From contig NZ_JAAVBE010000020.1 in NCBI RefSeq assembly GCF_014803725.1, positions 1 to 33,662 of the forward strand: 33,662 nucleotides of DNA, read 5' to 3'. This document shows, piece after piece, positions 24,794-32,098 of this stretch (position 1 is its first letter; each line of letters opens with the position of its first letter). The translations under genes and the position numbers were made by a program. Under the pieces are notes generated by a model. It did no database searches. It saw only the letters and a list, made by a program, of their open reading frames with translations, and was not told the DNA's origin. The stretch is from Desulfovibrio sp. (GTDB lineage Bacteria > Desulfobacterota > Desulfovibrionia > Desulfovibrionales > Desulfovibrionaceae).

Positions 24794-25110
24794 TCCTCCT
24801 TCCGTCTGGAGCGAAGCGGAAGACGGGTGCTGGTGTCGGAAGAATCCTAAAAAATAAGATTTTTCGGGGCTGGCAAGGAAGATAAAAATTTCCGAAGGGA
24901 GTGTACTTAAGTACTCGACCGAGGAAATTTTTCTCTGACGCAGCCAGCATCGAAGCGGTAGCCGTTGGCGAGCTTGCGAGCCTTACGGATAGCGACAGCG
25001 GCATCATAGACTGACTTTTGCGGCAACTTGCTGCTGTCTTCATCCGTAGCTTCCTGCGTCGCAACGGCTGAAGCAAGGCTGTTTTTGACGGATAATTTCG
25101 ACATTAAACG
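24794..25110 (+). repeat. Dispersed structured element, copy 4, split by an insertion
   Basis: Same element as copies 1-3. The P2 hairpin CCGTCT-GGA-GCGAAGC-GGA-AGACGG starts at 24802. P3 is AAGAATC / GATTTTT and the P4 5' arm is CGGGGCTGGC; the inner region GAGTGTACTTAAGTACTC is at 24899-24916. Between the P4 3' arm (GCCAGC, 24943-24948) and the conserved GGCTGTTTTTGACGGATAATTTCG tail (from 25077) there are about 120 extra bases absent from the other copies. Apart from this element, the 450-bp gap between the helicase and the next gene shows no convincing gene. Confidence 0.88.
24957..25069. mobile_element. Small fold-back (MITE-like) insertion in copy 4
   Basis: The insert is flanked by direct repeats GAAGC (24952-24956 and 25070-25074). 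Its ends and interior pair in nested order: AGCCGTTG 24960-24967 with CAACGGCT 25062-25069; TACGGAT 24984-24990 with ATCCGTA 25042-25048; GACAGC 24994-24999 with GCTGTC 25033-25038. This is a long imperfect hairpin. No transposase is encoded. Alternative: the minus strand reads as a plausible peptide (KSVYDAAVAIRKARKLANGY), so it may instead be a captured coding fragment. Confidence 0.5.
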
Positions 25111-25187
25111 GGCAGCAACAACGCGCCTGCACGAGGTCGACAACTCAAACCTCCAACTACGACTTCAGTGCATTGCACGGAGCGTCC

Positions 25188-25661
25188 ATGCAGTATCTTG
25201 CGGAGCCAGACGAATCGCCCGACATCATCCAGGTGGCGCTGGACAATTTCGCCGCCCTCCTGGACGACGCGGACTTCACGGCCGAGCTCGAGCTCATGGG
25301 CGTGGGACGCTTCCAGTTTTTGCGGCGCCGCCAGATGGGCCTCGAGCTGCGCGGCCTGTACATCGCGCTCTGGCGCCTGGCCCTTTCGCGCTCCTTCCCC
25401 AACGATGCGGACGCCATGTTCGCGTCCTTCCTCCACAGCCACCTCACGCGCCACCCCGACAAGGGCGCGCGCCAGGCGGCGGAGCGGGCCCGCCAGTACT
25501 GGGGCATGCTCCAGCCCACGGGCGACGCGGATTTCAACGAGGTGGCGCGCCATCTCACCTCCTTCGCCGAGCGGGACGAAAAGGCGCAGCGCACCCTCAC
25601 GCTCAAGCTGGCCCTCCACATCCGCAAGGTGTACCGCTTCATCTTCGACCGCCTGCTCTGA
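25188..25661 (+). CDS. Conserved-looking protein of unknown function upstream of ribF
   Basis: 157 residues, no signal peptide or membrane helix, mostly helical by eye. It starts MQYLAEPDESPDIIQVALDN, has an acidic first third, then FQFLRRRQMGLELRGLYIAL and a basic C-terminus (RTLTLKLALHIRKVYRFIFD). I do not recognise a family. ATG 25188 has GGAG 7 nt upstream, and third-position G/C bias is as strong as in neighbours, so it is very likely real. It ends 19 bp before ribF and probably shares its transcript. A copy of the dispersed element lies 77 bp upstream. Confidence 0.8.
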   Translation: MQYLAEPDESPDIIQVALDNFAALLDDADFTAELELMGVGRFQFLRRRQMGLELRGLYIALWRLALSRSFPNDADAMFASFLHSHLTRHPDKGARQAAERARQYWGMLQPTGDADFNEVARHLTSFAERDEKAQRTLTLKLALHIRKVYRFIFDRLL

Positions 25662-25680
25662 GCGCCCCGAGCCCCTTGCC

Positions 25681-26622
25681 ATGCAGATCGCCGACACCCC
25701 CGCCGCCTTTGCCGCGCTGCCTGCCACGGGCGTGACCATCGGCAACTTTGACGGCGTGCACTTGGGGCACCAGGCGCTCGTGCGGCGCACCCTCGAGGTC
25801 TGCGGCGCCCGCGGCCTTGACTGCGTGGTCGTGACCTTTCGCCCGCACCCGCGCACCGTGCTCACGCCTGAGCGCCCGCACGCCCCCCTGAGCACGCGCG
25901 CCGAGCGCTTCGCCCTTCTGGAGCGCCTTGGCGTGCGCCACATCCTTGAGCTGCCCTTCACGCGCGAGCTCGCGGCGCTCTCCCCAGAGGATTTCGTGCG
26001 CGGCTACCTCTTGCCGCTCCAGCCCCGCGAACTCGTGGTGGGGCACGATTTCACCCTCGGCAGGGGCCGCAGCGGCCACCCGGAACTTTTGCAGCAGCTC
26101 GGCCGCGACATGGGCTTCGGCGTGGAGCAGGTGAGCGCGGTGCTCGCCGGCGGGGCGCCCGTGAGCTCCACGCGCCTTCGGGAGTGTCTTGCCGGGGGCG
26201 ACGTGGCCCTGGCGCGGCACCTTTTGGGGCGCCCCTATGCGGTCTCCGGCGCAGTGGCGCACGGGGAGGGCCGCGGCCGGGGCCTGGGCTTTCCCACGGC
26301 CAACCTCGACGGCGCGGCCACGCTGCTGCCGGCAAACGGCGTCTATGCAACGCGCGCCCGCTTGGGGGGCCGGAGCTTCGACGCCGTGACCAATATCGGC
26401 ATGAAGCCTACCTTCGGGGGCGACCGCCTCACCGTGGAGAGTTTTTTGCTGGATGCGGAAGGCGACTTCTACGGCGAGGACCTTGCCCTCGAATTCGCGG
26501 CGCGCCTGCGCGGCGAACAGCGCTTCCCCGATGCGGCCGCGCTCGGCCGGCAGATCAGCGCGGACGTGGCGCTGGCCCGGCGCCTGCTGGCTGAGGACGC
26601 CGAGCACCCGGAGCCCGCATGA
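25681..26622 (+). CDS. ribF: Bifunctional riboflavin kinase / FAD synthetase
   Basis: 313 residues. The N-terminal FMN adenylyltransferase domain (1-~170) has VTIGNFDGVHLGHQALV with its HxGH nucleotidyltransferase motif, VVTFRPHPRTVL, VVGHDFTLGRGRSG and SSTRLRECLAGGD. The C-terminal riboflavin kinase domain (~180-305) has HGEGRGRGLGFPTANLD and TNIGMKPTFGG. It makes FMN and FAD from riboflavin and ATP. ATG 25681 follows the unknown gene by 19 bp; its stop overlaps the next start (ATGA). Confidence 0.96.
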   Translation: MQIADTPAAFAALPATGVTIGNFDGVHLGHQALVRRTLEVCGARGLDCVVVTFRPHPRTVLTPERPHAPLSTRAERFALLERLGVRHILELPFTRELAALSPEDFVRGYLLPLQPRELVVGHDFTLGRGRSGHPELLQQLGRDMGFGVEQVSAVLAGGAPVSSTRLRECLAGGDVALARHLLGRPYAVSGAVAHGEGRGRGLGFPTANLDGAATLLPANGVYATRARLGGRSFDAVTNIGMKPTFGGDRLTVESFLLDAEGDFYGEDLALEFAARLRGEQRFPDAAALGRQISADVALARRLLAEDAEHPEPA

Positions 26623-27452
26623 TCACCGCCGACATGCACAACCATACCCTGGCCTCGCACGGCACGGCCGACGTGGCCGCCATGGCCGCGCAGGCCAAGG
26701 CGGCCGGGCTCGCGTGGTTCGGCTTCTCCGAGCATTCGCCGCTGCCCGGGGGCTTTTCCTGCGCGCTCTATACCGGCGATCTCGCCGCCGGATTCCCGCG
26801 CTATGCGGCCGAGGTGCTGAAGCTCAGGGAAAAATCCGCCCAGCCCGGTGCCGACGGCCCGCGCATCCTCCTCGGGCTGGAGCTGGACTGGCTGCCCTCG
26901 CGCCTCGGCTATATGCGCGAGCTGGTGGCCGCATGGCCCTTCGACTATGTGCTCGGCTCCCTGCACTATCTGGACGGCATGTCCGTGGGCGCGATCGCCA
27001 ACTGGGGGCCGGAAGTCCCGCGCGAGGAGCGCTTCGCCCGCTTTGCCGCCTATTTTTACGAAATGGCCTCCATGGTGAAAAGCGGCCTCGTTGACGTGGC
27101 CTCGCACCCGGATTTCATCAAGCTGCGGGCGGTGGACGATTTCCATGCCTGGCTCGGCGCCGCGGAAAGCCGGGCTCCGCTGGAGGCTGCCGTTTCGGCC
27201 CTCTCCGAAAGCGGCACGGCCATGGAGGTCTCGGCAGCGGGCCTGCGCCTCGACTTTGCCGAGCCCTACCCGGCGCCGGCCATCATGCGCCTCGCGGCCG
27301 GGGCCGGGGTGGACATCTGCTTCGGCTCGGACGCGCACCGCCCGGCGGACGTGGGGCGCCCCTTTGACCGCCTGGCCAGCTATGCCCGCTCCTTCGGCTA
27401 TGCGGAGTCGGTCATCTTCATCAACCGCCAAAAACGGCGCCTCGCGTTCTGA
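26619..27452 (+). CDS. PHP-family histidinol phosphatase-like metal hydrolase
   Basis: 277 residues. PHP motifs: DMHNHTLASHG at residues 5-15, FGFSEHSPLPGG, GLELDWLP, VLGSLHYLDG, VDVASHPDFIKL and the final CFGSDAHRPADVG. These supply the metal ligands of the trinuclear site. The order matches the HisJ/HisK-type monofunctional histidinol-phosphate phosphatase, so it may complete the histidine pathway begun by hisG and hisI 5 kb away. PHP proteins have other phosphatase substrates, so specificity is not certain. Overlaps ribF by 4 bp. Confidence 0.85.
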   Translation: MITADMHNHTLASHGTADVAAMAAQAKAAGLAWFGFSEHSPLPGGFSCALYTGDLAAGFPRYAAEVLKLREKSAQPGADGPRILLGLELDWLPSRLGYMRELVAAWPFDYVLGSLHYLDGMSVGAIANWGPEVPREERFARFAAYFYEMASMVKSGLVDVASHPDFIKLRAVDDFHAWLGAAESRAPLEAAVSALSESGTAMEVSAAGLRLDFAEPYPAPAIMRLAAGAGVDICFGSDAHRPADVGRPFDRLASYARSFGYAESVIFINRQKRRLAF

Positions 27453-27474
27453 ACGCCCGCGCCCCGGAGCGCCC

Positions 27475-28302
27475 ATGGACGGCACCAAACTGCCCGGTCC
27501 CGACCACATCGACGCCAGCCAGCCCGACACGGACGAAGGCCGCGACCTGCTGGAAAGCCTGCCCGAGCTCGCCCCGGACGAGACCTTCGTTTTCGACTGC
27601 GGGCCGCACATGCCCTGCTTCAACCGCTGCTGCGCCGAGCTCACCCTGCCGCTCACGCCCTATGACGTGCTGCGCCTGCGGCGCCAGCTCGGCATGAGCG
27701 GCGAGGACTTTCTGCGCACCTTCGCCAGCATGCGCTCCTTCCCGGATACGGGCTTTCCCCTGCCGCTTCTTCGCATGCTGGAAAGCCCGGACGCGCCCTG
27801 CCCCTTCGTGACCCCGGCTGGCTGCTCGGTCTATGAGGACCGGCCGGGCGCCTGCCGCTGCTATCCGCTCGGGCGCGGCGCACGCATGGGCACTGACGGC
27901 GTGAACGAGCGCTTCTTCCTCGTGCGGGAGGAACATTGCCGCGGCTTTGACCACGGCACGGCGCGCACGCCGGCCCAGTGGTTCGCCAACGAGGGCATGG
28001 AGCCGTATACCGCCTTCAATGACCGCTACATGCGCCTCATGGCCATGGTGCGCGCCACGGAGCGGCAGCTTGAGCCCAGGCTCGCCACCATGGCCATCCT
28101 CTGCCTCTACCAGCTCGACAAGTTCCGCGAGCTCATCGAGACCATGCGCATCTTTTCGCGGGTGGAGGTGCCCGAGGAGCGCCAGGCGCGCATCATGGAG
28201 GACAGCCTCGCCGGCGACGAGGCCGCCCTGGACTTTGCGCTGGACTGGATGGAGCTCGTCATCTTCGGGGTGAGCCCCAACCTCACGCGTACCGGGAGCT
28301 GA
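27475..28302 (+). CDS. YkgJ-type cysteine-cluster protein
   Basis: 275 residues, probably cytoplasmic. The N-terminal half holds the cysteine pattern of the YkgJ / zinc- or iron-chelating family: FDCGPHMPCFNRCCAEL (residues about 41-57), then CPFVTPAGCSVYEDRPGACRCYP (about 103-125, given by its key cysteines) and a later EEHCRGFDHG. The C-terminal half is helical without cysteines and unfamiliar. The metal and function are not established for the family. It lies 22 bp after the PHP gene, so it likely belongs to the ribF operon. Confidence 0.88.
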   Translation: MDGTKLPGPDHIDASQPDTDEGRDLLESLPELAPDETFVFDCGPHMPCFNRCCAELTLPLTPYDVLRLRRQLGMSGEDFLRTFASMRSFPDTGFPLPLLRMLESPDAPCPFVTPAGCSVYEDRPGACRCYPLGRGARMGTDGVNERFFLVREEHCRGFDHGTARTPAQWFANEGMEPYTAFNDRYMRLMAMVRATERQLEPRLATMAILCLYQLDKFRELIETMRIFSRVEVPEERQARIMEDSLAGDEAALDFALDWMELVIFGVSPNLTRTGS

Positions 28303-28345
28303 AGCCGCCCTTCCGTCCGGCACCGGGCCAAAAGCGCCATTGGCA

Positions 28346-28374
28346 TTGACGGGGCGGCGCGCCCATGGTAGCAG
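28346..28374 (+). promoter_or_regulatory. Possible promoter of the hemerythrin gene
   Basis: TTGACG (28346-28351), 17 bp, TAGCAG (28369-28374), about 60 bp before the start. An overlapping weak sigma-54-like TGGCA-N9-GC also exists. The choice is uncertain. Confidence 0.3.
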
Positions 28375-28435
28375 GCGGGACCCTTCCCGTGTTCTCGATT
28401 TCCGGCACGGTCACCTGTCACCCGTGAGGTCCCGC

Positions 28436-28861
28436 ATGCTGGATTGGCACGAACGCTACGAAGTCGGCGTGGAAAGCATCGACCATGCCCACAGGGAAAT
28501 TTTCCGCGTCATCAACCGCCTGCACAAGATGGTGCGCGTGGGCGGCAACACGCAATGGGGCGCCGCCGAGGCCGTCAAGTATCTGCGCACCTATGTGGTC
28601 AAGCATTTCGAGGATGAGGAAGCCTATATGCGCGCCATTGATTTTCGGGATTATGAAGCGCACAAGGCCATCCACGACGGCATGCGCCACCGCATCGTGC
28701 CCCGCCTCTATTCGCGCATGGAAAACAAAAAGTATTCCGAGGATTCCATCCACCAGTTCCTCAACATCTGCGGCAAGTGGATGAGCAAGCATATCCTCGG
28801 CCATGACCGGGAATTGCTGAAGTATCTCGATAGCGAAGAGGAAGAGGCCGCGGAAAGCTGA
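28436..28861 (+). CDS. Bacteriohemerythrin
   Basis: 141 residues, a single-domain hemerythrin. The di-iron ligand pattern is complete: VGVESIDHAHREIFRVINRLH (first His), VKHFEDEEAYM (HxxxE), DYEAHKAIHDGM (HxxxH) and SKHILGHDRELLKYL (HxxxxD). Such proteins bind O2 reversibly or sense it; in sulfate reducers they are linked to oxygen protection or O2 taxis. There is no attached signalling domain. ATG 28436 has GAGG 6-7 nt upstream; the frame stays open upstream without a ribosome site. Confidence 0.94.
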   Translation: MLDWHERYEVGVESIDHAHREIFRVINRLHKMVRVGGNTQWGAAEAVKYLRTYVVKHFEDEEAYMRAIDFRDYEAHKAIHDGMRHRIVPRLYSRMENKKYSEDSIHQFLNICGKWMSKHILGHDRELLKYLDSEEEEAAES

Positions 28862-28911
28862 GGCGCCCCCGGCGCCCCCATCCTTAAAACGCGAGCCGCC
28901 GGGGCGCCTTT
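28861..28911 (+). terminator. Intrinsic terminator after the hemerythrin gene
   Basis: AGGCGCCCCCGGCG pairs with CGCCGGGGCGCCT (one bulged base), followed by a short T run. It starts at the stop codon and lies in the convergent gap before the PFKFB-like gene end. Confidence 0.6.
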
Positions 28912-28964
28912 GCATGGCATCCCGGCGGCGTGTTTTTTAGCTGCGCCGCGTCTGCGCCCCAGGC

Positions 28965-30233
28965 TCACGCGTAGATCTGCGGATCCTTGAGGGCCGTGTC
29001 CTTGTCCACGGGCATGCCGCCGCTGCCCTCGTAGGGGATGCGCTCGAAGAGCTTGCGGTGCGGCGTGAGCGCGATGTGGAAATACTGGTTCTGCGGGATG
29101 TGGATGTAAGGCACGTCTTCCGTGCGCTGGCGCAAAAAGAGCGACACGAGCACGCGGTTGATGGCCTGGTGCCCCAGGATGAGCAGGGGCTGGTCGCCCG
29201 CGAGGAAGAGCGCGCGCCGAAGGCCGCGCTGCACGCGCTCGCGCAGGATGGCGTAGCTTTCGCCGTTGGGATAGGCGTAGGCGTACTTGTCCGCGTTGCG
29301 GGCCGCCGTGACCTCGGGCATTTTCTCGCGGATCTCCGAGTAAAGCATGTTCTCGCAGTCGCCGGCCCAGATCTCGTCAAATTCGCGCAGGGCCATGACA
29401 TGGGCCTCGGGGTGGCTCTCCAGCAGGGGCGCGGCCGTCTCGTGGGAGCGCATGCGCGTGGAGGTGAACACCCAGTCTATGGGCCGCCCCTCCATGTGGC
29501 GCGCCAGCGCCTGGGCCTGGGCGCGGCCCTTGGCGGTGAGCGGCGGGTCGCCGCCGATGCGGCCCTGGACGTTGAACTCGGTCTGGCCGTGGCGCGCGAG
29601 GTAGAGGCAGGGCGTCCACACGCTGACCACGATCTCGCGGATGGCCGCATAATAGGGCGAGCTCTCGCAGGGGCGCTCGGCGAGCACGCGGTTGGCCGTG
29701 GAATCCACGCACATCCAGTATTTTTCGTCCGTCAGCGGGTCGTAGATGGTCTCGTAATACTCGATGCGCTGCATGAAGCTCTTGAGCGCCTCGTCCTTCG
29801 TATACGACGCGTACTCAGGCAGGTCGGCCTTGCGCCGGATGCAGGCATTGAGCAGGAGCGGGTCTTCGTTGACGCACTCCACAAAGAGCACGGGATGGTC
29901 GCGCAGCTTGGACTCGATGAACTGGCGCCGGGCGCGGCTCGCGTTGGTGGCGTCAAGGATGGCCACCTCGCCGTCGCCGGAGGCGAGCCAGGACTGCGCC
30001 TCCTCGAGGTTGCGGCGCGCGATCATCTCGCGCGCCTGGCGGCCGAAGCTGTTGTCGGGATTGTAGAAATCCGGCTCCGTGGATTCGGCGCCGAGCAACT
30101 GGCGGCGGATGTCGCCATTGTTGAAGATCTTGGCGGCGATGCCCTCGGCCAGGAGCCCGTCGCGGATGCGGCGCGCCATGGTGGATTTGCCCCTGCCCGG
30201 CAGGCCGACCATTGCCACATAGAGCTTGTGCAT
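28965..30233 (-). CDS. PFKFB-like bifunctional kinase/phosphatase
   Basis: 422 residues with the domain order of eukaryotic 6-phosphofructo-2-kinase/fructose-2,6-bisphosphatase. N-terminal P-loop kinase: Walker A GLPGRGKST (10-18), FNNGDIRRQLLG, ILDATNASRARR, VFVEC-type strand and EYYETIYDPLTDE. C-terminal histidine phosphatase: ARHGQTEFN with H215, FTSTRMRSHETA, FDEIWAGDCE, YPNGESYAILRERVQ (about 321-335), LILGHQAINRVL (351-362). In animals this pair sets fructose-2,6-bisphosphate. The bacterial role is not established. ATG 30233 has GGAGG upstream. It lies 50 bp after tyrS, same strand. Confidence 0.9.
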   Translation of the reverse strand: MHKLYVAMVGLPGRGKSTMARRIRDGLLAEGIAAKIFNNGDIRRQLLGAESTEPDFYNPDNSFGRQAREMIARRNLEEAQSWLASGDGEVAILDATNASRARRQFIESKLRDHPVLFVECVNEDPLLLNACIRRKADLPEYASYTKDEALKSFMQRIEYYETIYDPLTDEKYWMCVDSTANRVLAERPCESSPYYAAIREIVVSVWTPCLYLARHGQTEFNVQGRIGGDPPLTAKGRAQAQALARHMEGRPIDWVFTSTRMRSHETAAPLLESHPEAHVMALREFDEIWAGDCENMLYSEIREKMPEVTAARNADKYAYAYPNGESYAILRERVQRGLRRALFLAGDQPLLILGHQAINRVLVSLFLRQRTEDVPYIHIPQNQYFHIALTPHRKLFERIPYEGSGGMPVDKDTALKDPQIYA

Positions 30234-30283
30234 CTCGTGCCTCCGTGGGTGGATGCGGGCGCCGGGCGCGGTGGAAGGCGCCG

Positions 30284-31480
30284 TCAGCGCACGGTGAGCC
30301 GCAAAAAGCGCTTCTTGCCGAGCCTGACCTCGTAATTCCCGGCCGCCAGGGGCGCGGCCGCGTCGCCCGCGCGCTCGCCATTGATGCTGAGCGCGCCTTC
30401 CTTCACGAGGCGCTTGGCCTCGGCGCGGCTCTTGACGAGGCCCGCGGCCTCGAGAAACGCCGCCGGGGTACTCGCCTCGCCGGCTGCACAGGCATATTCG
30501 GGCGCGTCCTCGGGGAAGGAGCCGCCGGCAAAGACCGCGTTGAACGACTGGCGGGCGGCCTTGGCCGCCTCCTCGCCGTGGTAGCGCGTCACCATCTCGC
30601 TGGCCAGGTCCTCCTTGGCGGCCTTGGGGTGAACTTTCCCCCCTTCCACCTCGGCGCGCAGGGCCGCGATGGCCTCGAGGCTTTTGGCCGAGAGCAGCTC
30701 GTAATAGCGCCACATGAGCTCGTCTGAAATGGCCATGAGCTTGCCGAACATCTGCTCCGGCGCCTCGCTGATGCCCACATAGTTGCCATAGGACTTGGAC
30801 ATCTTGCGCACGCCGTCCGTGCCCTCGAGCAGCGGCATGGTGATGATGGTCTGGCCGGGCTGGCCGTAGTGGCCCTGGAGGTTGCGGCCCATGAGCAGGT
30901 TGAACTTCTGGTCCGTGCCGCCCATCTCAACATCGGCCTCAAGCGCCACCGAGTCATAGCCCTGGCAGAGCGGATAGAGGAATTCGTGGATGGAGATGGG
31001 CCGCTCCTCGCGGAAGCGCTTTTCAAAGTCGTCGCGTTCCAGCATGCGGGCCACGGTGGAATGCGCGGCCAGGCGGATGAAGTCCGCGGCGCCCATCTGG
31101 CCGAACCAGCGGGAGTTGAACGCCACTATGGTCTTTTCCGGGTCGAGGATCTTGAAGACCTGGCTCTTGTAGGTCGCGGCATTGGCGAGTACCTGCTCCT
31201 CGGTGAGCGGGGGGCGCGTCTCGCTCTTGCCCGAAGGGTCGCCGATGCGGCCCGTGAAGTCGCCGATGAGGAAGATGACCGTGTGCCCCAGCTCCTGGAA
31301 GTGGCGCATCTTGTGCATGACCACCGTGTGCCCGAGGTGCAGGTCGGGCGCGGTGGGGTCGAAGCCCACCTTGACGCGCAGGGGGCGCCCTGCCGCCAGC
31401 TTGGCGGCAAGCTCGCCCTCGTCGATGATTTCCGCCGCGCCGCGCCGGATGAGCGCCATCTGGCGGTCAATGTCGGTCAT
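30284..31480 (-). CDS. tyrS: Tyrosyl-tRNA synthetase
   Basis: 398 residues. It charges tRNA-Tyr with tyrosine. The class I motifs are HLGHT (48-52, HIGH box) after VGFDPTAPD, and KMSKS (226-230). [19 protein letters not shown] and [12 protein letters not shown] are substrate-binding segments. The C-terminal S4-like RNA-binding domain is at about 335-398 ([16 protein letters not shown]). This is the ~400-residue TyrRS type. ATG 31480 has AGG upstream; longer in-frame starts would run into a terminator region. Confidence 0.97.
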   Translation of the reverse strand: MTDIDRQMALIRRGAAEIIDEGELAAKLAAGRPLRVKVGFDPTAPDLHLGHTVVMHKMRHFQELGHTVIFLIGDFTGRIGDPSGKSETRPPLTEEQVLANAATYKSQVFKILDPEKTIVAFNSRWFGQMGAADFIRLAAHSTVARMLERDDFEKRFREERPISIHEFLYPLCQGYDSVALEADVEMGGTDQKFNLLMGRNLQGHYGQPGQTIITMPLLEGTDGVRKMSKSYGNYVGISEAPEQMFGKLMAISDELMWRYYELLSAKSLEAIAALRAEVEGGKVHPKAAKEDLASEMVTRYHGEEAAKAARQSFNAVFAGGSFPEDAPEYACAAGEASTPAAFLEAAGLVKSRAEAKRLVKEGALSINGERAGDAAAPLAAGNYEVRLGKKRFLRLTVR

Positions 31481-31552
31481 GAGTGCCTGCCGGTATCTTG
31501 ACGTGGAGCCCGGGCCTCCGACAGACGGGCTTCTGCCCGCGCCGGAAGGCCG

Positions 31553-31600
31553 GAAAAAAATGCCGGGCGCCCCGTCACCATGACGGAACGGCCCGGCATT
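31553..31600 (-). terminator. Strong intrinsic terminator of the 82-codon gene
   Basis: AATGCCGGGC pairs with GCCCGGCATT with an inner CCGTCA/TGACGG stem. On the minus strand it ends in a run of seven T. On the plus strand only four T follow. It separates the small gene at 31681-31929 from tyrS. Confidence 0.75.
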
Positions 31601-31680
31601 TTGATACTCTTTCGCCGGCGGCGCTGTCAAATGCCCGGCGGGCGCGGCGCGAGAGGCCGGCCCCGGGCGCTGCCCGGGTG

Positions 31681-31929
31681 CTACATGCCGAGCAGGGCGA
31701 AGACGCGGCTTTCGGAAAGGCCGCCATGGACGGACAGGGCCGCCACATTGTCCTGCGCGATCATGGAGAGGGTGTCGTCGAGAACGCCGTCCACCTCGCT
31801 GTCGTCGAGCAGGGTGGGCGCGTGGATATCGACCATGTCCCCAACCGGCGCGGGCGCGGCCTCGGCGCCATCCTTGTCGAGCGTGGGAAAGGCAAAGGGA
31901 AGCGCGGAACGGATGCCGGAAATTTCCAT
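31681..31929 (-). CDS. 82-residue protein of unknown function behind a sigma-54 promoter
   Basis: [20 protein letters not shown] begins the protein; the middle is acidic ([20 protein letters not shown]) and the end is [20 protein letters not shown]. No signal peptide or membrane helix, no family recognised. The N-terminal MEISGI and overall size recall YjfB-like small proteins but the match is weak. ATG 31929 has a full AAAGGAG site 7 nt upstream. It has its own promoter, leader terminator and downstream terminator, so it is an independently regulated single gene. Confidence 0.75.
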   Translation of the reverse strand: MEISGIRSALPFAFPTLDKDGAEAAPAPVGDMVDIHAPTLLDDSEVDGVLDDTLSMIAQDNVAALSVHGGLSESRVFALLGM

Positions 31930-31948
31930 GGTCAGTCTCCTTTGGTCC

Positions 31949-31967
31949 AAAAACCGCCCGAAGGCGG
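31949..31967 (-). terminator. Intrinsic terminator inside the leader of the 82-codon gene
   Basis: On the minus strand CCGCC-TTCG-GGCGG is followed by TTTTT. The T run ends only 5 nt before the AAAGGAG site of the downstream gene, leaving no room for a promoter between them. Confidence 0.7.
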
Positions 31968-32009
31968 GGTGCGTCAAAATTGCCGCATGAGCGGGAACGC
32001 CCACTAATA

Positions 32010-32025
32010 TGCAAGGGAAATGCCA
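32010..32025 (-). promoter_or_regulatory. Sigma-54 (RpoN) promoter
   Basis: On the minus strand TGGCATTTCCCTTGCA matches the sigma-54 consensus TGGCACG-N4-TTGCA at all positions except C and G at 6-7, with the GG and GC at the correct 10-bp spacing. Predicted transcription start is near 31999, giving a ~70-nt leader to ATG 31929. Confidence 0.75.
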
Positions 32026-32041
32026 ACTCGGAATGAAAGAA

Positions 32042-32074
32042 GCCGGCCCCGCAGGCATGACCCGCGGGACCGGC
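32042..32074 (-). terminator. Terminator-like hairpin after the flavin/Fe-S subunit gene
   Basis: GCCGGTCCCGC pairs with GCGGGGCCGGC (one mismatch) on the minus strand, followed by TTCTTTC. It lies 25 bp after the stop codon of the gene at 32099. Confidence 0.55.
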
Positions 32075-32098
32075 CCCCAAACGCGAGGCCCTGGCCGC

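Noticed and set aside
28342-28358. A second sigma-54-like site ahead of the hemerythrin gene (TGGCATTGACGGGGC)
   Set aside because: GG and GC spacing fits, but the -12 TTGC is GGGC and the overlapping TTGACG makes a sigma-70 promoter at least as likely.
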